A DNA stretch of 64,000 bases from Pseudomonas citrullilanati (GCF_030580855.1 NZ_JAUQOP010000019.1:1-64000); one strand, 5' to 3'. Shown: positions 50,548 to 59,961, numbered from the stretch's first letter. The notes: a model not told the origin generated them from the letters alone. Numbers and translations: made by a program.

Positions 50548-51009
50548 ATGGTCGGTGATGTGGCCCTTAAACATTTTCTAGCCCGCTACTTCCCGGTCTT
50601 CATGGCCACTGTCCTGCTGGGCTGTTTCTCCGGATCGATGCTGCTGGTGCTGGCCGGGACGACATACTGGCGCGCCCTGGAGCCGTCGGCCAGGACCGAT
50701 TATGTCGGGCTCGGCACGTTGGCCCTGGTGCTCGTCCTGGTGGCGGGCAATTTCCTGATCGCCCGTGGGCGAGCCTGGGCCGTCTGGGGCGTCGCCGGTT
50801 ATTTCCTGGCGTGCCTGGTCGCGGTCGTGCCGATGTTCGCCTACCGGCCGCACCAAGGCGTCTACCTGTTCGCCGTGCTACTGCCACTGTTGGGCCTGCT
50901 GTTGCTCAACAGCAAGCGCCACCGGGAAATGCGCGGCAAACTGGTGGAGATTCGTCGCCAGCGCGAGCGCATCCTCCAGGCCGCCAAGACCTCGCGCTCC
51001 CGGCGCTGA
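50548..51009 (+). CDS. paralogous four-helix membrane protein; candidate immunity protein 2
   Basis: This 153-aa protein has the same topology as its neighbour at 50033 and shares its C-terminal signature (LLPLLGLLLLNSKRHREMR, then LVEIRRQR). Overall identity is low and restricted to the aligned motifs. Its base composition is near the genome norm (62% GC for 50581-50640), unlike the preceding gene. It has no strong SD. A 77-bp gap separates it from the first copy. It may be an older immunity gene retained from a previous toxin, or an orphan. Confidence 0.6.
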   Translation: MVGDVALKHFLARYFPVFMATVLLGCFSGSMLLVLAGTTYWRALEPSARTDYVGLGTLALVLVLVAGNFLIARGRAWAVWGVAGYFLACLVAVVPMFAYRPHQGVYLFAVLLPLLGLLLLNSKRHREMRGKLVEIRRQRERILQAAKTSRSRR

Positions 51010-51187
51010 GGCGGTTCGCCAGCGCCCCCTCGCCACATTTATGTGCGGCCCTTTGCACGGGAAAGCGGGCAACGTTCGGTTTTAGTGCTCTACTGCCTTG
51101 GGTAGACGAAGAAAGTGTCCGGCCTGCCTGCATGGCATAAGACTTGCGCCGCTTTCGATAACGCCCAGGCCCCGCAGGAGACACGCC

Positions 51188-54100
51188 GTGTCGATCCATG
51201 TCGCTTTGCATCACGTCACGCATTACCGCTACGACCGCGCTGTCGAGCTCGGCCCGCAAATCGTGCGCCTGCGCCCGGCGCCCCATAGCCGTACGCGGAT
51301 CCTGTCCTATGCATTGAAGGTGTCGCCCGACCAGCACTTCATCAATTGGCAGCAGGATCCCCAGGGCAACTACCTGGCGCGGCTGGTGTTCCCCGAGAAA
51401 ACCGAAGAACTGCGGATCGAGGTCGACCTGCTGGCGGAAATGGCGGTGTTCAATCCGTTCGACTTTTTCCTCGAACCCTACGCCGAGACAATCCCCTTCA
51501 GTTATGCCGCCGATGAGCGCAAGGAACTGGCGCCATACCTGGAAACCCTGCCGCTGACGCCCAGGTTCCAGGCTTACCTGGACGGTATCGACCGCACGCC
51601 GCTGCCGGCGGTGGATTTCCTGGTGGCGCTCAACCAGCGCTTGAGCGAAGACATCAACTACCTGATCCGCATGGAGCCGGGTGTCCAGAGCCCGGAACAC
51701 ACCCTGGAGCAGGCCTCCGGCTCCTGCCGCGACTCGGCCTGGCTGCTGGTGCAGTTGTTGCGCAACCTCGGCCTGGCGGCGCGGTTCGTGTCCGGCTACC
51801 TGATCCAGCTGACCGCCGATGTGAAGAGCCTCGACGGCCCGTCGGGGACCGAGGTGGATTTCACCGACTTGCACGCCTGGTGCGAGGTCTACCTGCCCGG
51901 CGCGGGTTGGATCGGCCTGGATGCGACATCCGGGTTGTTCGCCGGCGAAGGGCATATTCCGCTGGCGTGCAGCCCGGATCCGTCCTCGGCGGCACCGATC
52001 AGCGGCCTGGTGGAGCCGTGCGAATGCGCCTTCAGCCACACCATGTCGGTGGAGCGGGTCTGGGAAGCGCCGCGGGTGACTAAGCCGTACACCGACGCGC
52101 AATGGCTGGCGATCCAGGCGCTGGGGCAGCGGATTGACCTGGATTTGCACGAGGGCGATGTGCGCCTGACCATGGGCGGCGAGCCGACCTTCGTGTCCAT
52201 CGATGACCCGGATGGCGCCGAATGGAACACCGCGGCCCTCGGGGCGGACAAACGCCGTCTGGCCGCCGAGTTGTTCACGCGGATGCGCAACCACTATGCG
52301 CCCAAGGGTCTGGTGCATTTCGGCCAGGGCAAGTGGTACCCCGGCGAACAACTGCCGCGCTGGTCGCTCAATGCCTATTGGCGGCGAGACGGCGTACCGA
52401 TCTGGCAGGACAGTGCGCTGATCGCCGACGAGCAGCAGGACTACCAGGCCGACGCTGAAACGGCCGGGCGCTTCCTGACCCGCGTCGCCGAACGCCTGAA
52501 CCTGCCTGCACGATTCGTGTTCCCGGCCTACGAAGACAATGTCTATTACCTGTGGCGCGAAGGCGCCTTGCCGTCGAATGTCACGGCCCAGGACCCGCGC
52601 CTGGACGATCCCCTGGAGCGGGTGCGGTTGCGCAAGGTCTTCAGCCAGGGCCTGGACCAGGTGGTCGGCCATGTCCTGCCACTGGCCCGTACCGCCAAGG
52701 GCGATCGATGGCAGAGCGGCCGCTGGTACCTGCGCGATGACCACTGTCGGCTGGTGCCGGGGGATTCGCCCCTGGGCTATCGCTTGCCGTTGGCGTCGCA
52801 ACCCTGGGTCAAGGCCGCCGAGTTCCCTTTTATCCACCCTACGGATCCGAACCAGGATTTTCCCGAATTGCCCGGCACCGAACAGTTGGCGCGTCACGGC
52901 GAGGCCGCCATCGAAGCGGATCGCGCCCCGTCGGTCGACGTCTCGGCGGATTGGCTGACCCGCACCGCGCTCTGTGCCGAGGCTCGCAACGGTCGGTTGT
53001 ACCTGTTCATGCCGCCGCTGGAACGGGTGGAGGACTACCTGGCACTGGTCAGCGCCATCGAGGCGACCGCGCAGGAACTGCATTGCCCGGTACTCCTGGA
53101 AGGCTATGAGCCGCCGAGCGATCCGCGCCTGGGCAATTTCCGCATCACCCCCGACCCCGGTGTGATCGAGGTCAACGTGCAACCCTCGGCCACCTGGGAT
53201 GAGTTGGTCGAGCGCACCGAGTTTCTCTACGAGCAGGCGCGGCAGACCCGCCTGACCACCGAAAAATTCATGATCGATGGTCGGCACACCGGTACCGGCG
53301 GCGGTAACCATTTCGTCCTGGGAGGCGCGACCCCGCCTGACTCACCGTTCCTGCGGCGTCCTGACCTGCTGCGCAGCCTGATCAGCTACTGGCATAACCA
53401 CCCGTCATTGTCCTACCTGTTTTCCGGACTGTTCATCGGCCCGACGTCCCAGGCGCCGCGGGTGGACGAGGCGCGCAACGATGCGTTGTACGAATTGGAA
53501 ATCGCTTTCGCCCAGATGCCCCCGCCGGGAGAGGAATGCCCGCCGTGGCTGGTGGACCGGTTGTTGCGCAACCTGTTGATCGACGTGACCGGGAATACCC
53601 ATCGCGCCGAATTCTGCATCGACAAGCTCTATTCCCCGGACGGCCCCACCGGGCGCCTTGGCCTGCTGGAACTGCGTGCCTTCGAGATGCCGCCCCATGC
53701 GCGCATGAGCCTGGTCCAGCAATTGTTGTTGCGGGCACTGGTAGCGCGGTTCTGGAGGGAGCCCTATGCACCGGCGAAACTGGCGCGCTGGGGCACCGAG
53801 CTGCATGACCGTTTCCTGTTGCCGCACTTTATCGAGCAGGATTTTGCCGACGTCATCAATGAGCTGAACGCCGCCGGCTATCCGTTGCGCGCCGAATGGT
53901 TCGCCGCTCACCTGGAGTTCCGCTTTCCCAAGGTCGGCGATTACGCGGTCAATGGCATCGAGTTGGAGTTGCGCCAGGCCCTCGAACCCTGGCACGTGCT
54001 GGGGGAAGAGGGCGCCGCAGGCGGCACCGTGCGTTACGTGGATTCATCCCTGGAGCGCTTGCAGGTCAAGCTCAACGGCCTGGCGCCGCAGCGCTATGTA

Positions 54101-54481
54101 CTGACCTGCAACGGCGTGCCGGTGCCGTTGCAAGCCACCGGTCGGGTCGGCGAGTTCGTCGCCGGGGTGCGTTTCCGCGCCTGGCAACCGGCCAACTGCC
54201 TGCAACCGACCATCCCGGTGCACGCACCGCTGGTCTTCGACGTGCTCGACACCTGGACGCAACGTTCCCTGGGCGGTTGCCAGTATCACGTGGCGCACCC
54301 GGGCGGGCGCAACTACGAGAGCCTGCCGGTCAATGCCAACGAAGCCGAGAGCCGGCGGATGGCGCGGTTCTTCCGGCTCGGGCACACCCCCGGGAAACTG
54401 CCGATACCGACGTCGGCGATGGCTGACGAGTTCCCGTTCACGCTGGATCTGCGGCGGTTTCACGGCGCATCGGGTCGGTAA
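51188..54481 (+). CDS. transglutaminase-like / DUF2126 protein
   Basis: This 1097-aa protein starts at GTG 51188 after CAGGAGA. The N-terminal bacterial transglutaminase-type domain (about 1-290) starts SIHVALHHVTHYRYDRAVEL. Its triad is Cys180 (ASGSCRDSAW), His in TDLHAWCEVY and Asp in GWIGLDATSG. Residues from about 310 to the end are DUF2126 (RLTMGGEPTFVSIDDPDG, HFGQGKWYPGEQLPRWSLNA). There is no signal peptide. The two genes downstream complete a known gene set: an ATP-grasp/alpha-E fusion and a second transglutaminase. Family literature predicts peptide synthesis or modification; no product is established that I know of. Confidence 0.9.
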   Translation: MSIHVALHHVTHYRYDRAVELGPQIVRLRPAPHSRTRILSYALKVSPDQHFINWQQDPQGNYLARLVFPEKTEELRIEVDLLAEMAVFNPFDFFLEPYAETIPFSYAADERKELAPYLETLPLTPRFQAYLDGIDRTPLPAVDFLVALNQRLSEDINYLIRMEPGVQSPEHTLEQASGSCRDSAWLLVQLLRNLGLAARFVSGYLIQLTADVKSLDGPSGTEVDFTDLHAWCEVYLPGAGWIGLDATSGLFAGEGHIPLACSPDPSSAAPISGLVEPCECAFSHTMSVERVWEAPRVTKPYTDAQWLAIQALGQRIDLDLHEGDVRLTMGGEPTFVSIDDPDGAEWNTAALGADKRRLAAELFTRMRNHYAPKGLVHFGQGKWYPGEQLPRWSLNAYWRRDGVPIWQDSALIADEQQDYQADAETAGRFLTRVAERLNLPARFVFPAYEDNVYYLWREGALPSNVTAQDPRLDDPLERVRLRKVFSQGLDQVVGHVLPLARTAKGDRWQSGRWYLRDDHCRLVPGDSPLGYRLPLASQPWVKAAEFPFIHPTDPNQDFPELPGTEQLARHGEAAIEADRAPSVDVSADWLTRTALCAEARNGRLYLFMPPLERVEDYLALVSAIEATAQELHCPVLLEGYEPPSDPRLGNFRITPDPGVIEVNVQPSATWDELVERTEFLYEQARQTRLTTEKFMIDGRHTGTGGGNHFVLGGATPPDSPFLRRPDLLRSLISYWHNHPSLSYLFSGLFIGPTSQAPRVDEARNDALYELEIAFAQMPPPGEECPPWLVDRLLRNLLIDVTGNTHRAEFCIDKLYSPDGPTGRLGLLELRAFEMPPHARMSLVQQLLLRALVARFWREPYAPAKLARWGTELHDRFLLPHFIEQDFADVINELNAAGYPLRAEWFAAHLEFRFPKVGDYAVNGIELELRQALEPWHVLGEEGAAGGTVRYVDSSLERLQVKLNGLAPQRYVLTCNGVPVPLQATGRVGEFVAGVRFRAWQPANCLQPTIPVHAPLVFDVLDTWTQRSLGGCQYHVAHPGGRNYESLPVNANEAESRRMARFFRLGHTPGKLPIPTSAMADEFPFTLDLRRFHGASGR

Positions 54482-54563
54482 CCGCCTCTAGGGGCGAGAG
54501 CCCCTATCCGGTGTCATGCGCTTGCGCTAGTCTCATCGTTCATCGCTGTCTGCCGAGCTTTCC

Positions 54564-57050
54564 ATGCCTGACCTGCTTGACCGTTACCCGCTGACGCCGG
54601 GCACCTATCACGAATTGCTGGACGACAGCGGTACGGTACGCCCGCACTGGCGACGGTTGCTCGACCAGTTGCAACGCAGCACGCCGGCCCAGTTGGTCCA
54701 GCGGCAGGCCTTGCTGGCGCGGCAGATCCAGGAAAACGGCGTGACCTACAACGTCTACGCCGATCCCAAGGGCGCGGATCGGCCGTGGGAACTGGACCTG
54801 CTGCCCCACATCATCGATGCCCGGGAATGGAAGCACCTGTCGGCCGGCATCGCCCAGCGGGCCCGCCTGCTCAACGCGGTCCTGGCGGACCTGTATGGGC
54901 CCCAGCGGCTGATCCGCGAAGGCCTGTTGCCGGCGGAGCTGGTGTTCGGGCACAACCATTTCCTCTGGCCCTGCCAGGGCATTGCCCCACCGGACGCCAG
55001 CTTCCTGCACCTGTACGCCGTGGACCTCGCACGTACGCCCGATGGCCGCTGGTGGGTGACGGCGGATCGGACCCAGGCGCCTTCGGGGGCCGGTTACGCG
55101 CTGGAAAACCGCATGATCGTATCCCGCGCCTTTCCGGAGTTGTACCGCGACCTCAAGGTGCGGCACCTGTCCGGTTTCTTCCGCACCTTGCAGGAAACCC
55201 TGGCGCGCCAGGCGCCCAGCGACGGCGAGCCGCCGCTGGTGGTGCTGCTGACGCCGGGGCGGTTCAACGAAAGTTATTTCGAGCATCTTTACCTGGCGCG
55301 CCAGCTGGGCTATCCGCTGGTGGAGGGCGGCGACCTGACCGTGCGCGACGCCACGGTCTACCTGAAGACCCTCAGCGGGTTGCGGCGGGTCCACGCCATC
55401 ATGCGTCGGCTCGACGATGATTTCTGCGACCCCTTGGAGCTGCGCACCGATTCGGCCCTGGGCGTGCCGGGGTTGCTGGAGGCGGTGCGCCAGGGCCGGG
55501 TGCTGGTGGCCAATGCCCTGGGCAGCGGCGTGCTGGAGTCGCCCGGGCTCTTGGGCTTTTTGCCGCGGATCAACGAATACCTGTTCGGCGAGGCCTTGCT
55601 GCTGCCATCGATCGCCACCTGGTGGTGCGGTGAGCCGCCGGTGCTGGCCCAGGCCCTGGAGAAGTTACCGGAGCTTTTGATCAAGCCGGCGTTCCCGTCC
55701 CAGAGCTTCAGCCCGGTGTTGGGTCGTGACTTGAGCGAGGAACAGCGCGCTCGCCTGGCGGCGCGCATGCAGGCGCGGCCTTATGCGTATGTCGCCCAGG
55801 AACTGGCGCAATTGTCCCAGGCCCCGGTCTGGCAGGCCGAGGATGAGCAGATCCAGGCCCGGGCCATTGGCATGCGTGTGTATGCGGTGGCCGGGAAGGG
55901 CGATTATCGGGTGCTGTCCGGTGGCCTGACCCGGGTGGCCGCCGAGGCCGACGCCGAAGTGGTGTCGATGCAGCGCGGGGGCGCCAGCAAGGACACCTGG
56001 GTGCTGGCGGAACAGGCCCCGGAGGGCGAGCAGTGGGCGGCCCAGCGGACCGTGGGGGTCCACGACCTGGTCCGGCGCGATCCGTACCTGCCGTCGCGGG
56101 TGGTGGAAAACCTGTTCTGGTTCGGCCGCTACTGCGAGCGTTGCGACGACAGCGCTCGCCTGCTGCGGATCATGCTGGCGCGCTACGTCGATGGCGATGA
56201 TCCGTACGCCCTGCAATCGGCGGTGGCCCTGGCCGAAAGCCTCATGCTGCTGCCCGAGGAGGGCGAATTGCCCGAGCGCCTGCTGGCGGCGCTGCTGGGC
56301 GAGGACTGGTCGTTCAGCCTGCGCTCCAACCTGCAGCGCCTGCAATGGGCGGCGTCCCAGGTGCGTGGGAAATTGTCCCGGGAGAACTGGCAGGCGTTGG
56401 TGGAGTTGCAGCGCGAGGCCATGGAACTGGACACCGCCGAACCGGATTTCGGCGAGTTGCTGGATTTTCTCAACCGGCTGGTGATGTCCCTGGCGGCGTT
56501 GTCCGGTTTCGCCCTGGACGACATGACCCGCGACGAGGGCTGGCGTTTTCTGATGATCGGCCGGCGCCTGGAGCGCCTGCAATTTCTCAGCAGCAGCCTG
56601 GCGGCCTTCCTGCGCGGCGAGGCCGTGTTCGACCAGGCTGGGTTGGAAGGGTTGCTGGAGCTGGGCAACAGCAGCATCACCTACCGCTCGCGCTACCTGG
56701 CGGTGGCCCAATTGATCCCGGTGCTCGACCTGCTGCTATTGGATGAGCAGAACCCCCACGCGGTGCTCTTCCAGTTGAAGCTGGTGGCCCGGACCCTCAA
56801 GCGCCTCAACGAGGACTTCGGTGCGCCCCGCGACCTCGCCTTGCCGGACCTGGTGATGCGCCTGTCGCGCTTTGACCTGCGCTGCCTGGAAAACCCGTTG
56901 TTCGGCGACACCAGCCTGCGCGCGGCGCTCGACGGGTTGGCCGATCTGCTCCAGGAAGTGGCCGATGCCAGCGGCCAGGTGTCCGACCGCCTGGCCTTGC
57001 GTCATTTTGCCCATGTCGATGACGTCAGCCAGCGCACGGTGTCCGTCTGA
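54564..57050 (+). CDS. circularly permuted ATP-grasp fused to alpha-E domain
   Basis: This is an 828-aa fusion. Residues about 80-480 form a circularly permuted type-2 ATP-grasp (DUF404/407), with YNVYADPKGADRPWELDLLP, GAGYALENRMIVSRAFPEL and LLLPSIATWWCGEP. Residues about 510-815 are the all-helical alpha-E (DUF403) domain: PSRVVENLFWFGRYCERCDD, then NSSITYRSRY and FQLKLVARTLKRLNEDFG. In many genomes these are two genes; here they are one. It is predicted to form amide bonds with ATP. The stop overlaps the following gene by one base. Confidence 0.9.
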   Translation: MPDLLDRYPLTPGTYHELLDDSGTVRPHWRRLLDQLQRSTPAQLVQRQALLARQIQENGVTYNVYADPKGADRPWELDLLPHIIDAREWKHLSAGIAQRARLLNAVLADLYGPQRLIREGLLPAELVFGHNHFLWPCQGIAPPDASFLHLYAVDLARTPDGRWWVTADRTQAPSGAGYALENRMIVSRAFPELYRDLKVRHLSGFFRTLQETLARQAPSDGEPPLVVLLTPGRFNESYFEHLYLARQLGYPLVEGGDLTVRDATVYLKTLSGLRRVHAIMRRLDDDFCDPLELRTDSALGVPGLLEAVRQGRVLVANALGSGVLESPGLLGFLPRINEYLFGEALLLPSIATWWCGEPPVLAQALEKLPELLIKPAFPSQSFSPVLGRDLSEEQRARLAARMQARPYAYVAQELAQLSQAPVWQAEDEQIQARAIGMRVYAVAGKGDYRVLSGGLTRVAAEADAEVVSMQRGGASKDTWVLAEQAPEGEQWAAQRTVGVHDLVRRDPYLPSRVVENLFWFGRYCERCDDSARLLRIMLARYVDGDDPYALQSAVALAESLMLLPEEGELPERLLAALLGEDWSFSLRSNLQRLQWAASQVRGKLSRENWQALVELQREAMELDTAEPDFGELLDFLNRLVMSLAALSGFALDDMTRDEGWRFLMIGRRLERLQFLSSSLAAFLRGEAVFDQAGLEGLLELGNSSITYRSRYLAVAQLIPVLDLLLLDEQNPHAVLFQLKLVARTLKRLNEDFGAPRDLALPDLVMRLSRFDLRCLENPLFGDTSLRAALDGLADLLQEVADASGQVSDRLALRHFAHVDDVSQRTVSV

Positions 57051-57943
57051 TGAGCGCCCGTTACCAGATTTTCCACGACACCCATTACCACTACGACAGC
57101 CCGGTGTCCCTGGCCCAGCAACTGGCGCACCTGTGGCCAAGGCCGTGCGAGTGGCAACGCTGCACCGAACGGCAGTTGCTGGTCAGCCCGGAACCGACCA
57201 CCCGCCGCGACGAGCAGGACGTATTCGGCAATCCGCTGACCCGGCTGGCCTTCGAACGGCCTCACGACCAATTGCAGGTCAGCGCGCGCTTGAGCGTCGA
57301 AGTGCTGGCCCGGCCGCCGCTGGATTTCACCGCGTCCCCGGCCTGGGAATCGACCTGCCAGGCACTGAGCTACAGTGGCCGGCCGCTCTCGACGCCGTTG
57401 CTGGAAGCGTGCCGGTTCCGGTTCGAGTCGCCCTACGTGCACCTCAAGCGCAGTTTCGTCGAGTTTTCCGACAGCTGTTTCCCGCCCGGCCGGCCGTTGA
57501 TGCTGGGGGTCCAGGCATTGATGGAAAAGATCTTCCAGGAGTTCACCTTCGATGCCGAGGCGACCCAGGTGGCGACGCCGCTGGTGGAAGTGCTGGAGCG
57601 GCGACGGGGCGTGTGCCAGGACTTCGCCCACCTGATGCTGGCCAGCCTGCGCTCGCGCGGTCTGGCGGCGCGCTACGTCAGCGGTTACCTCTTGACCCAG
57701 CCCCCGCCCGGCCAGCCACGGCTGATCGGCGCCGATGCGTCCCATGCCTGGGTGTCGGTGTACTGCCCGGTGCTGGGCTGGGTGGATTTCGACCCGACCA
57801 ACAACGTGCAACCGGCCCTCGAACACATCACCCTGGCCTGGGGCCGGGACTTTTCCGATGTGTCGCCGTTGCGCGGGGTGATCCTGGGCGGCGGCAGCCA
57901 TGATCCCGAGGTGCGGGTGACGGTGATGCCGGTGGAGGCGTGA
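57050..57943 (+). CDS. transglutaminase-family protein
   Basis: This 297-aa stand-alone transglutaminase-like cysteine peptidase-fold protein has an N-terminal beta domain (SARYQIFHDTHYHYDSPVSL) and a core domain with Cys189 (RRGVCQDFAHLML), His in DASHAWVSVYCP and Asp in WVDFDPTNN. No signal peptide. It is the last gene of the transglutaminase/ATP-grasp operon; no terminator is clear, and a REP pair follows. Confidence 0.92.
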   Translation: MSARYQIFHDTHYHYDSPVSLAQQLAHLWPRPCEWQRCTERQLLVSPEPTTRRDEQDVFGNPLTRLAFERPHDQLQVSARLSVEVLARPPLDFTASPAWESTCQALSYSGRPLSTPLLEACRFRFESPYVHLKRSFVEFSDSCFPPGRPLMLGVQALMEKIFQEFTFDAEATQVATPLVEVLERRRGVCQDFAHLMLASLRSRGLAARYVSGYLLTQPPPGQPRLIGADASHAWVSVYCPVLGWVDFDPTNNVQPALEHITLAWGRDFSDVSPLRGVILGGGSHDPEVRVTVMPVEA

Positions 57944-57958
57944 ACGCTATGTAGAACA

Positions 57959-58049
57959 TGTGGGAGCGAGCCTGCTCGCGAAAGCTACAGGTCAGTCAAT
58001 GAGCCGCTTGACGGCCAGTTCGTCATCGCGAGCAGGCTCGCTCCCACCG
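57959..58049. repeat. type-1 REP pair
   Basis: GTGGGAGCGAGCCTGCTCGC and the inverted GCGAGCAGGCTCGCTCCCAC. About 130 bp without a visible gene follow before the small protein at 58178. Confidence 0.88.
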
Positions 58050-58177
58050 GTCTTGTGTGCGGGGATGATGAGTGTGCCGGCCTCTGGGCTCGCCAGTCGA
58101 TTGCCAGGGCACTGGGTGCGTGAGGTCGGCAGCGCGGCTGCCGATCCAGGATGCAGGGCCGGGCGGGCCCCGAGGGG

Positions 58178-58363
58178 TCAGGCGTTCGGCGCCGGGTCTT
58201 TCGGGGTGTCGCCTGCTTCGTCGGCTGCCAGGTCGCTTTCGACCTCGCCGCTCAGTGCCGCTTCTTCAGCCGAAGCTTTCTTGCGCTGGAGCTTTTCCTC
58301 TTTCTTCTGCTCCTTGGCCAGGTCTCTCTGACGTTTGGCGAAGGAATAATTGGGTTTGGCCAT
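58178..58363 (-). CDS. small conserved Pseudomonas protein, function unknown
   Basis: This 61-aa soluble protein starts at ATG 58363 (MAKPNYSFAKRQRDLAKEQK) and has a highly charged, probably coiled-coil first half. The second half is acidic (SGEVESDLAADEAGD). The same N-terminus is common in Pseudomonas next to the LOG gene. It starts about 68 bp after the LOG stop on the same strand. Function not known. Confidence 0.8.
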   Translation of the reverse strand: MAKPNYSFAKRQRDLAKEQKKEEKLQRKKASAEEAALSGEVESDLAADEAGDTPKDPAPNA

Positions 58364-58430
58364 GGGCGTTCCTCTTGGGTCGAAGGGAGGTAGAGCGGCG
58401 CGTATTCTGCCCTGTATCGGGGCCGAGCCG

Positions 58431-59018
58431 TTAGCGGGGTTTTTGTTCGGCCCACTTCGGCTGCACCGAAGGCTGCCATTCATCCAGCGCATCGAGCAGG
58501 TCATGGGCCGATTCGCTCACTTGCAGCATGTCACGATGCGGCGCGCGGACGAAGCCTTCACCGACGATATGGTCGAGGAAACCGGTCAGTTTGCTGTAGA
58601 AACCGTTCACTTCCAGCAGACCCAGCGGTTTGCCGTGATAACCGAGCTGGCCCCAGGTCCAGACCTCGAACAACTCTTCCAGGGTGCCGAGGCCGCCGGG
58701 CAGGGCGATGAAGGCATCGCTGAGTTCGGCCATGCGCGCCTTGCGGGCATGCATGCCGTCCACCACCTCCAGGCGGGTCAGGCCGGGGTGGCCGATTTCC
58801 TTGTCCTTCAGGCTTTGCGGGATGATGCCGATGACTTCACCGCCGGCCGCCAGTGCCGCGTCGGCAACGATGCCCATCAGGCCCACCGCGCCGCCCCCAT
58901 AGACCAGGGTCAGCTTGCGCTCGGCCAACGCCTTGCCCAGGGCCTGCGCCGCTTCACGGTAGGCAGGGTTGTCGCCGGTGCTGGCGCCGCAGAATACACA
59001 AACAGATGCGATGGACAT
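58431..59018 (-). CDS. LOG-family nucleoside monophosphate phosphoribohydrolase
   Basis: This 195-aa protein starts at ATG 59018 ([20 protein letters not shown]). It has [10 protein letters not shown] and the PGGLGTLEE motif that defines the LOG (Lonely Guy) group. These enzymes release ribose 5-phosphate from nucleoside monophosphates such as AMP or cytokinin nucleotides. It is often mislabelled lysine decarboxylase. The native substrate in this bacterium is uncertain. A longer open frame upstream lacks homology and contains the small ORF at 59087 in another frame. Confidence 0.92.
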   Translation of the reverse strand: MSIASVCVFCGASTGDNPAYREAAQALGKALAERKLTLVYGGGAVGLMGIVADAALAAGGEVIGIIPQSLKDKEIGHPGLTRLEVVDGMHARKARMAELSDAFIALPGGLGTLEELFEVWTWGQLGYHGKPLGLLEVNGFYSKLTGFLDHIVGEGFVRAPHRDMLQVSESAHDLLDALDEWQPSVQPKWAEQKPR

Positions 59019-59086
59019 GGAATACTCCGTAGGTCGATGACCGTTGCAGAGTAAAGCCTCGTCGCAGGCATGCAAAGGCGCAAGGC

Positions 59087-59176
59087 TCAACCTTCGCGCC
59101 GGGGCTTCTCGTAGGTGCCACTGGCGCCGCAGGCGTAGGCGGCGAGCAAGCTGCATAACAGGCTGTTGAAGTTCAT
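59087..59176 (-). CDS. possible 29-aa small protein
   Basis: ATG 59176 follows CAGGAGCG on the minus strand and opens a 29-codon frame starting [20 protein letters not shown], with a hydrophobic N-terminus and a charged end (EKPRREG). It lies 68 bp upstream of the LOG gene on the same strand, so it could be a leader or small membrane peptide. Support is only the SD and composition. Confidence 0.4.
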   Translation of the reverse strand: MNFNSLLCSLLAAYACGASGTYEKPRREG

Positions 59177-59280
59177 GGTGAACGCTCCTGGGGGTGATGG
59201 AGCCGATCATAGGGTGGCCCGGTGCGTCTGGCTGGTTGATTGTGTCCATCAGGCTGATAGCCTTAAGTTGTATACAATTT

Positions 59281-59294
59281 TTGATTCAGGTCAT
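59281..59294 (+). promoter_or_regulatory. candidate ANR/FNR box upstream of azu
   Basis: TTGATTCAGGTCAT matches the TTGAT-N4-(A/G)TCAA consensus except for its last base. It lies 67 bp upstream of the azurin start. In P. aeruginosa azu is controlled by ANR, which makes the site plausible. Confidence 0.5.
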
Positions 59295-59360
59295 AGGAAC
59301 TTGTCTGAAATTAAGGCAGTCTTCCCTTTTGACGTTCTCACCATGCCTTGGAGATCCACG

Positions 59361-59807
59361 ATGTTTGCCAAACTTGTTGCAGTATCCCTGTTGACGCTGG
59401 CCAGCAGCCAACTGATGGCAGCGGAATGCAAGACCACGATCGACTCGACCGACCAGATGTCCTTCAGCACCAAAGCCATCGAAATCGACAAGAGCTGCAA
59501 GACGTTCACCGTTGAGCTGACCCACTCGGGCAGCCTGCCGAAAAACGTCATGGGCCATAACTGGGTCCTGAGCAAAGAGGCTGACATGCAGCCGATCGCC
59601 ACCGACGGCCTGAGCGCCGGTCTCGACAAGAACTACCTGAAGGAAGGTGATGCGCGCGTCATTGCCCACACCAAGGTGATTGGCGCCAATGAGAAAGACT
59701 CGGTAACCTTCGACGTGTCGAAGCTCGATCCCGCCGAAAAATACGGCTTCTTCTGCTCCTTTCCGGGCCACATCTCGATGATGAAAGGCACCGTGACCCT
59801 GAAGTAA
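59361..59807 (+). CDS. azu: azurin
   Basis: Azurin is a periplasmic blue-copper electron carrier. The 148-aa precursor has a 20-aa signal peptide ([20 protein letters not shown]), leaving a 128-residue mature protein beginning AECKTTID. In mature numbering, copper ligands His46 (GHNW), Cys112, His117 and Met121 ([14 protein letters not shown]) are all present, as is the Cys3-Cys26 disulfide pair. ATG 59361 follows GGAGATCC; a farther ATG at 59343 does not begin the signal peptide. It lies between the LOG gene and nadE as in P. aeruginosa. Confidence 0.98.
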   Translation: MFAKLVAVSLLTLASSQLMAAECKTTIDSTDQMSFSTKAIEIDKSCKTFTVELTHSGSLPKNVMGHNWVLSKEADMQPIATDGLSAGLDKNYLKEGDARVIAHTKVIGANEKDSVTFDVSKLDPAEKYGFFCSFPGHISMMKGTVTLK

Positions 59808-59819
59808 TCTTCAGGCATG

Positions 59820-59848
59820 AAAAAAGCGCCCCTGCCGGGCGCTTTTTT
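59820..59848 (+). terminator. intrinsic terminator after azu
   Basis: Stem AAAAAAGCGCCC (59820-59831) / GGGCGCTTTTTT (59837-59848), five-base loop. Confidence 0.92.
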
Positions 59849-59874
59849 GTGTCCGTTCCATTCCCCTTGGCCGA

Positions 59875-59947
59875 TGTGGAAGCGAGCTTGCTCGCGAAAG
59901 CGGCAGGTCGGCCAGCCTGTCCGCCATCGCGAGCAGGCTCGCTCCTA
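59875..59947. repeat. type-1 REP pair
   Basis: GTGGAAGCGAGCTTGCTCGC and the inverted GCGAGCAGGCTCGCTCCTAC lie between azu and nadE. Confidence 0.85.
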
Positions 59948-59961
59948 CAAGGGGCTGCCGG

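Noticed and set aside
58431..59018. lysine decarboxylase
   Set aside because: The PGGxGT motif and YGGG segment define LOG phosphoribohydrolases; there is no PLP-binding lysine motif.
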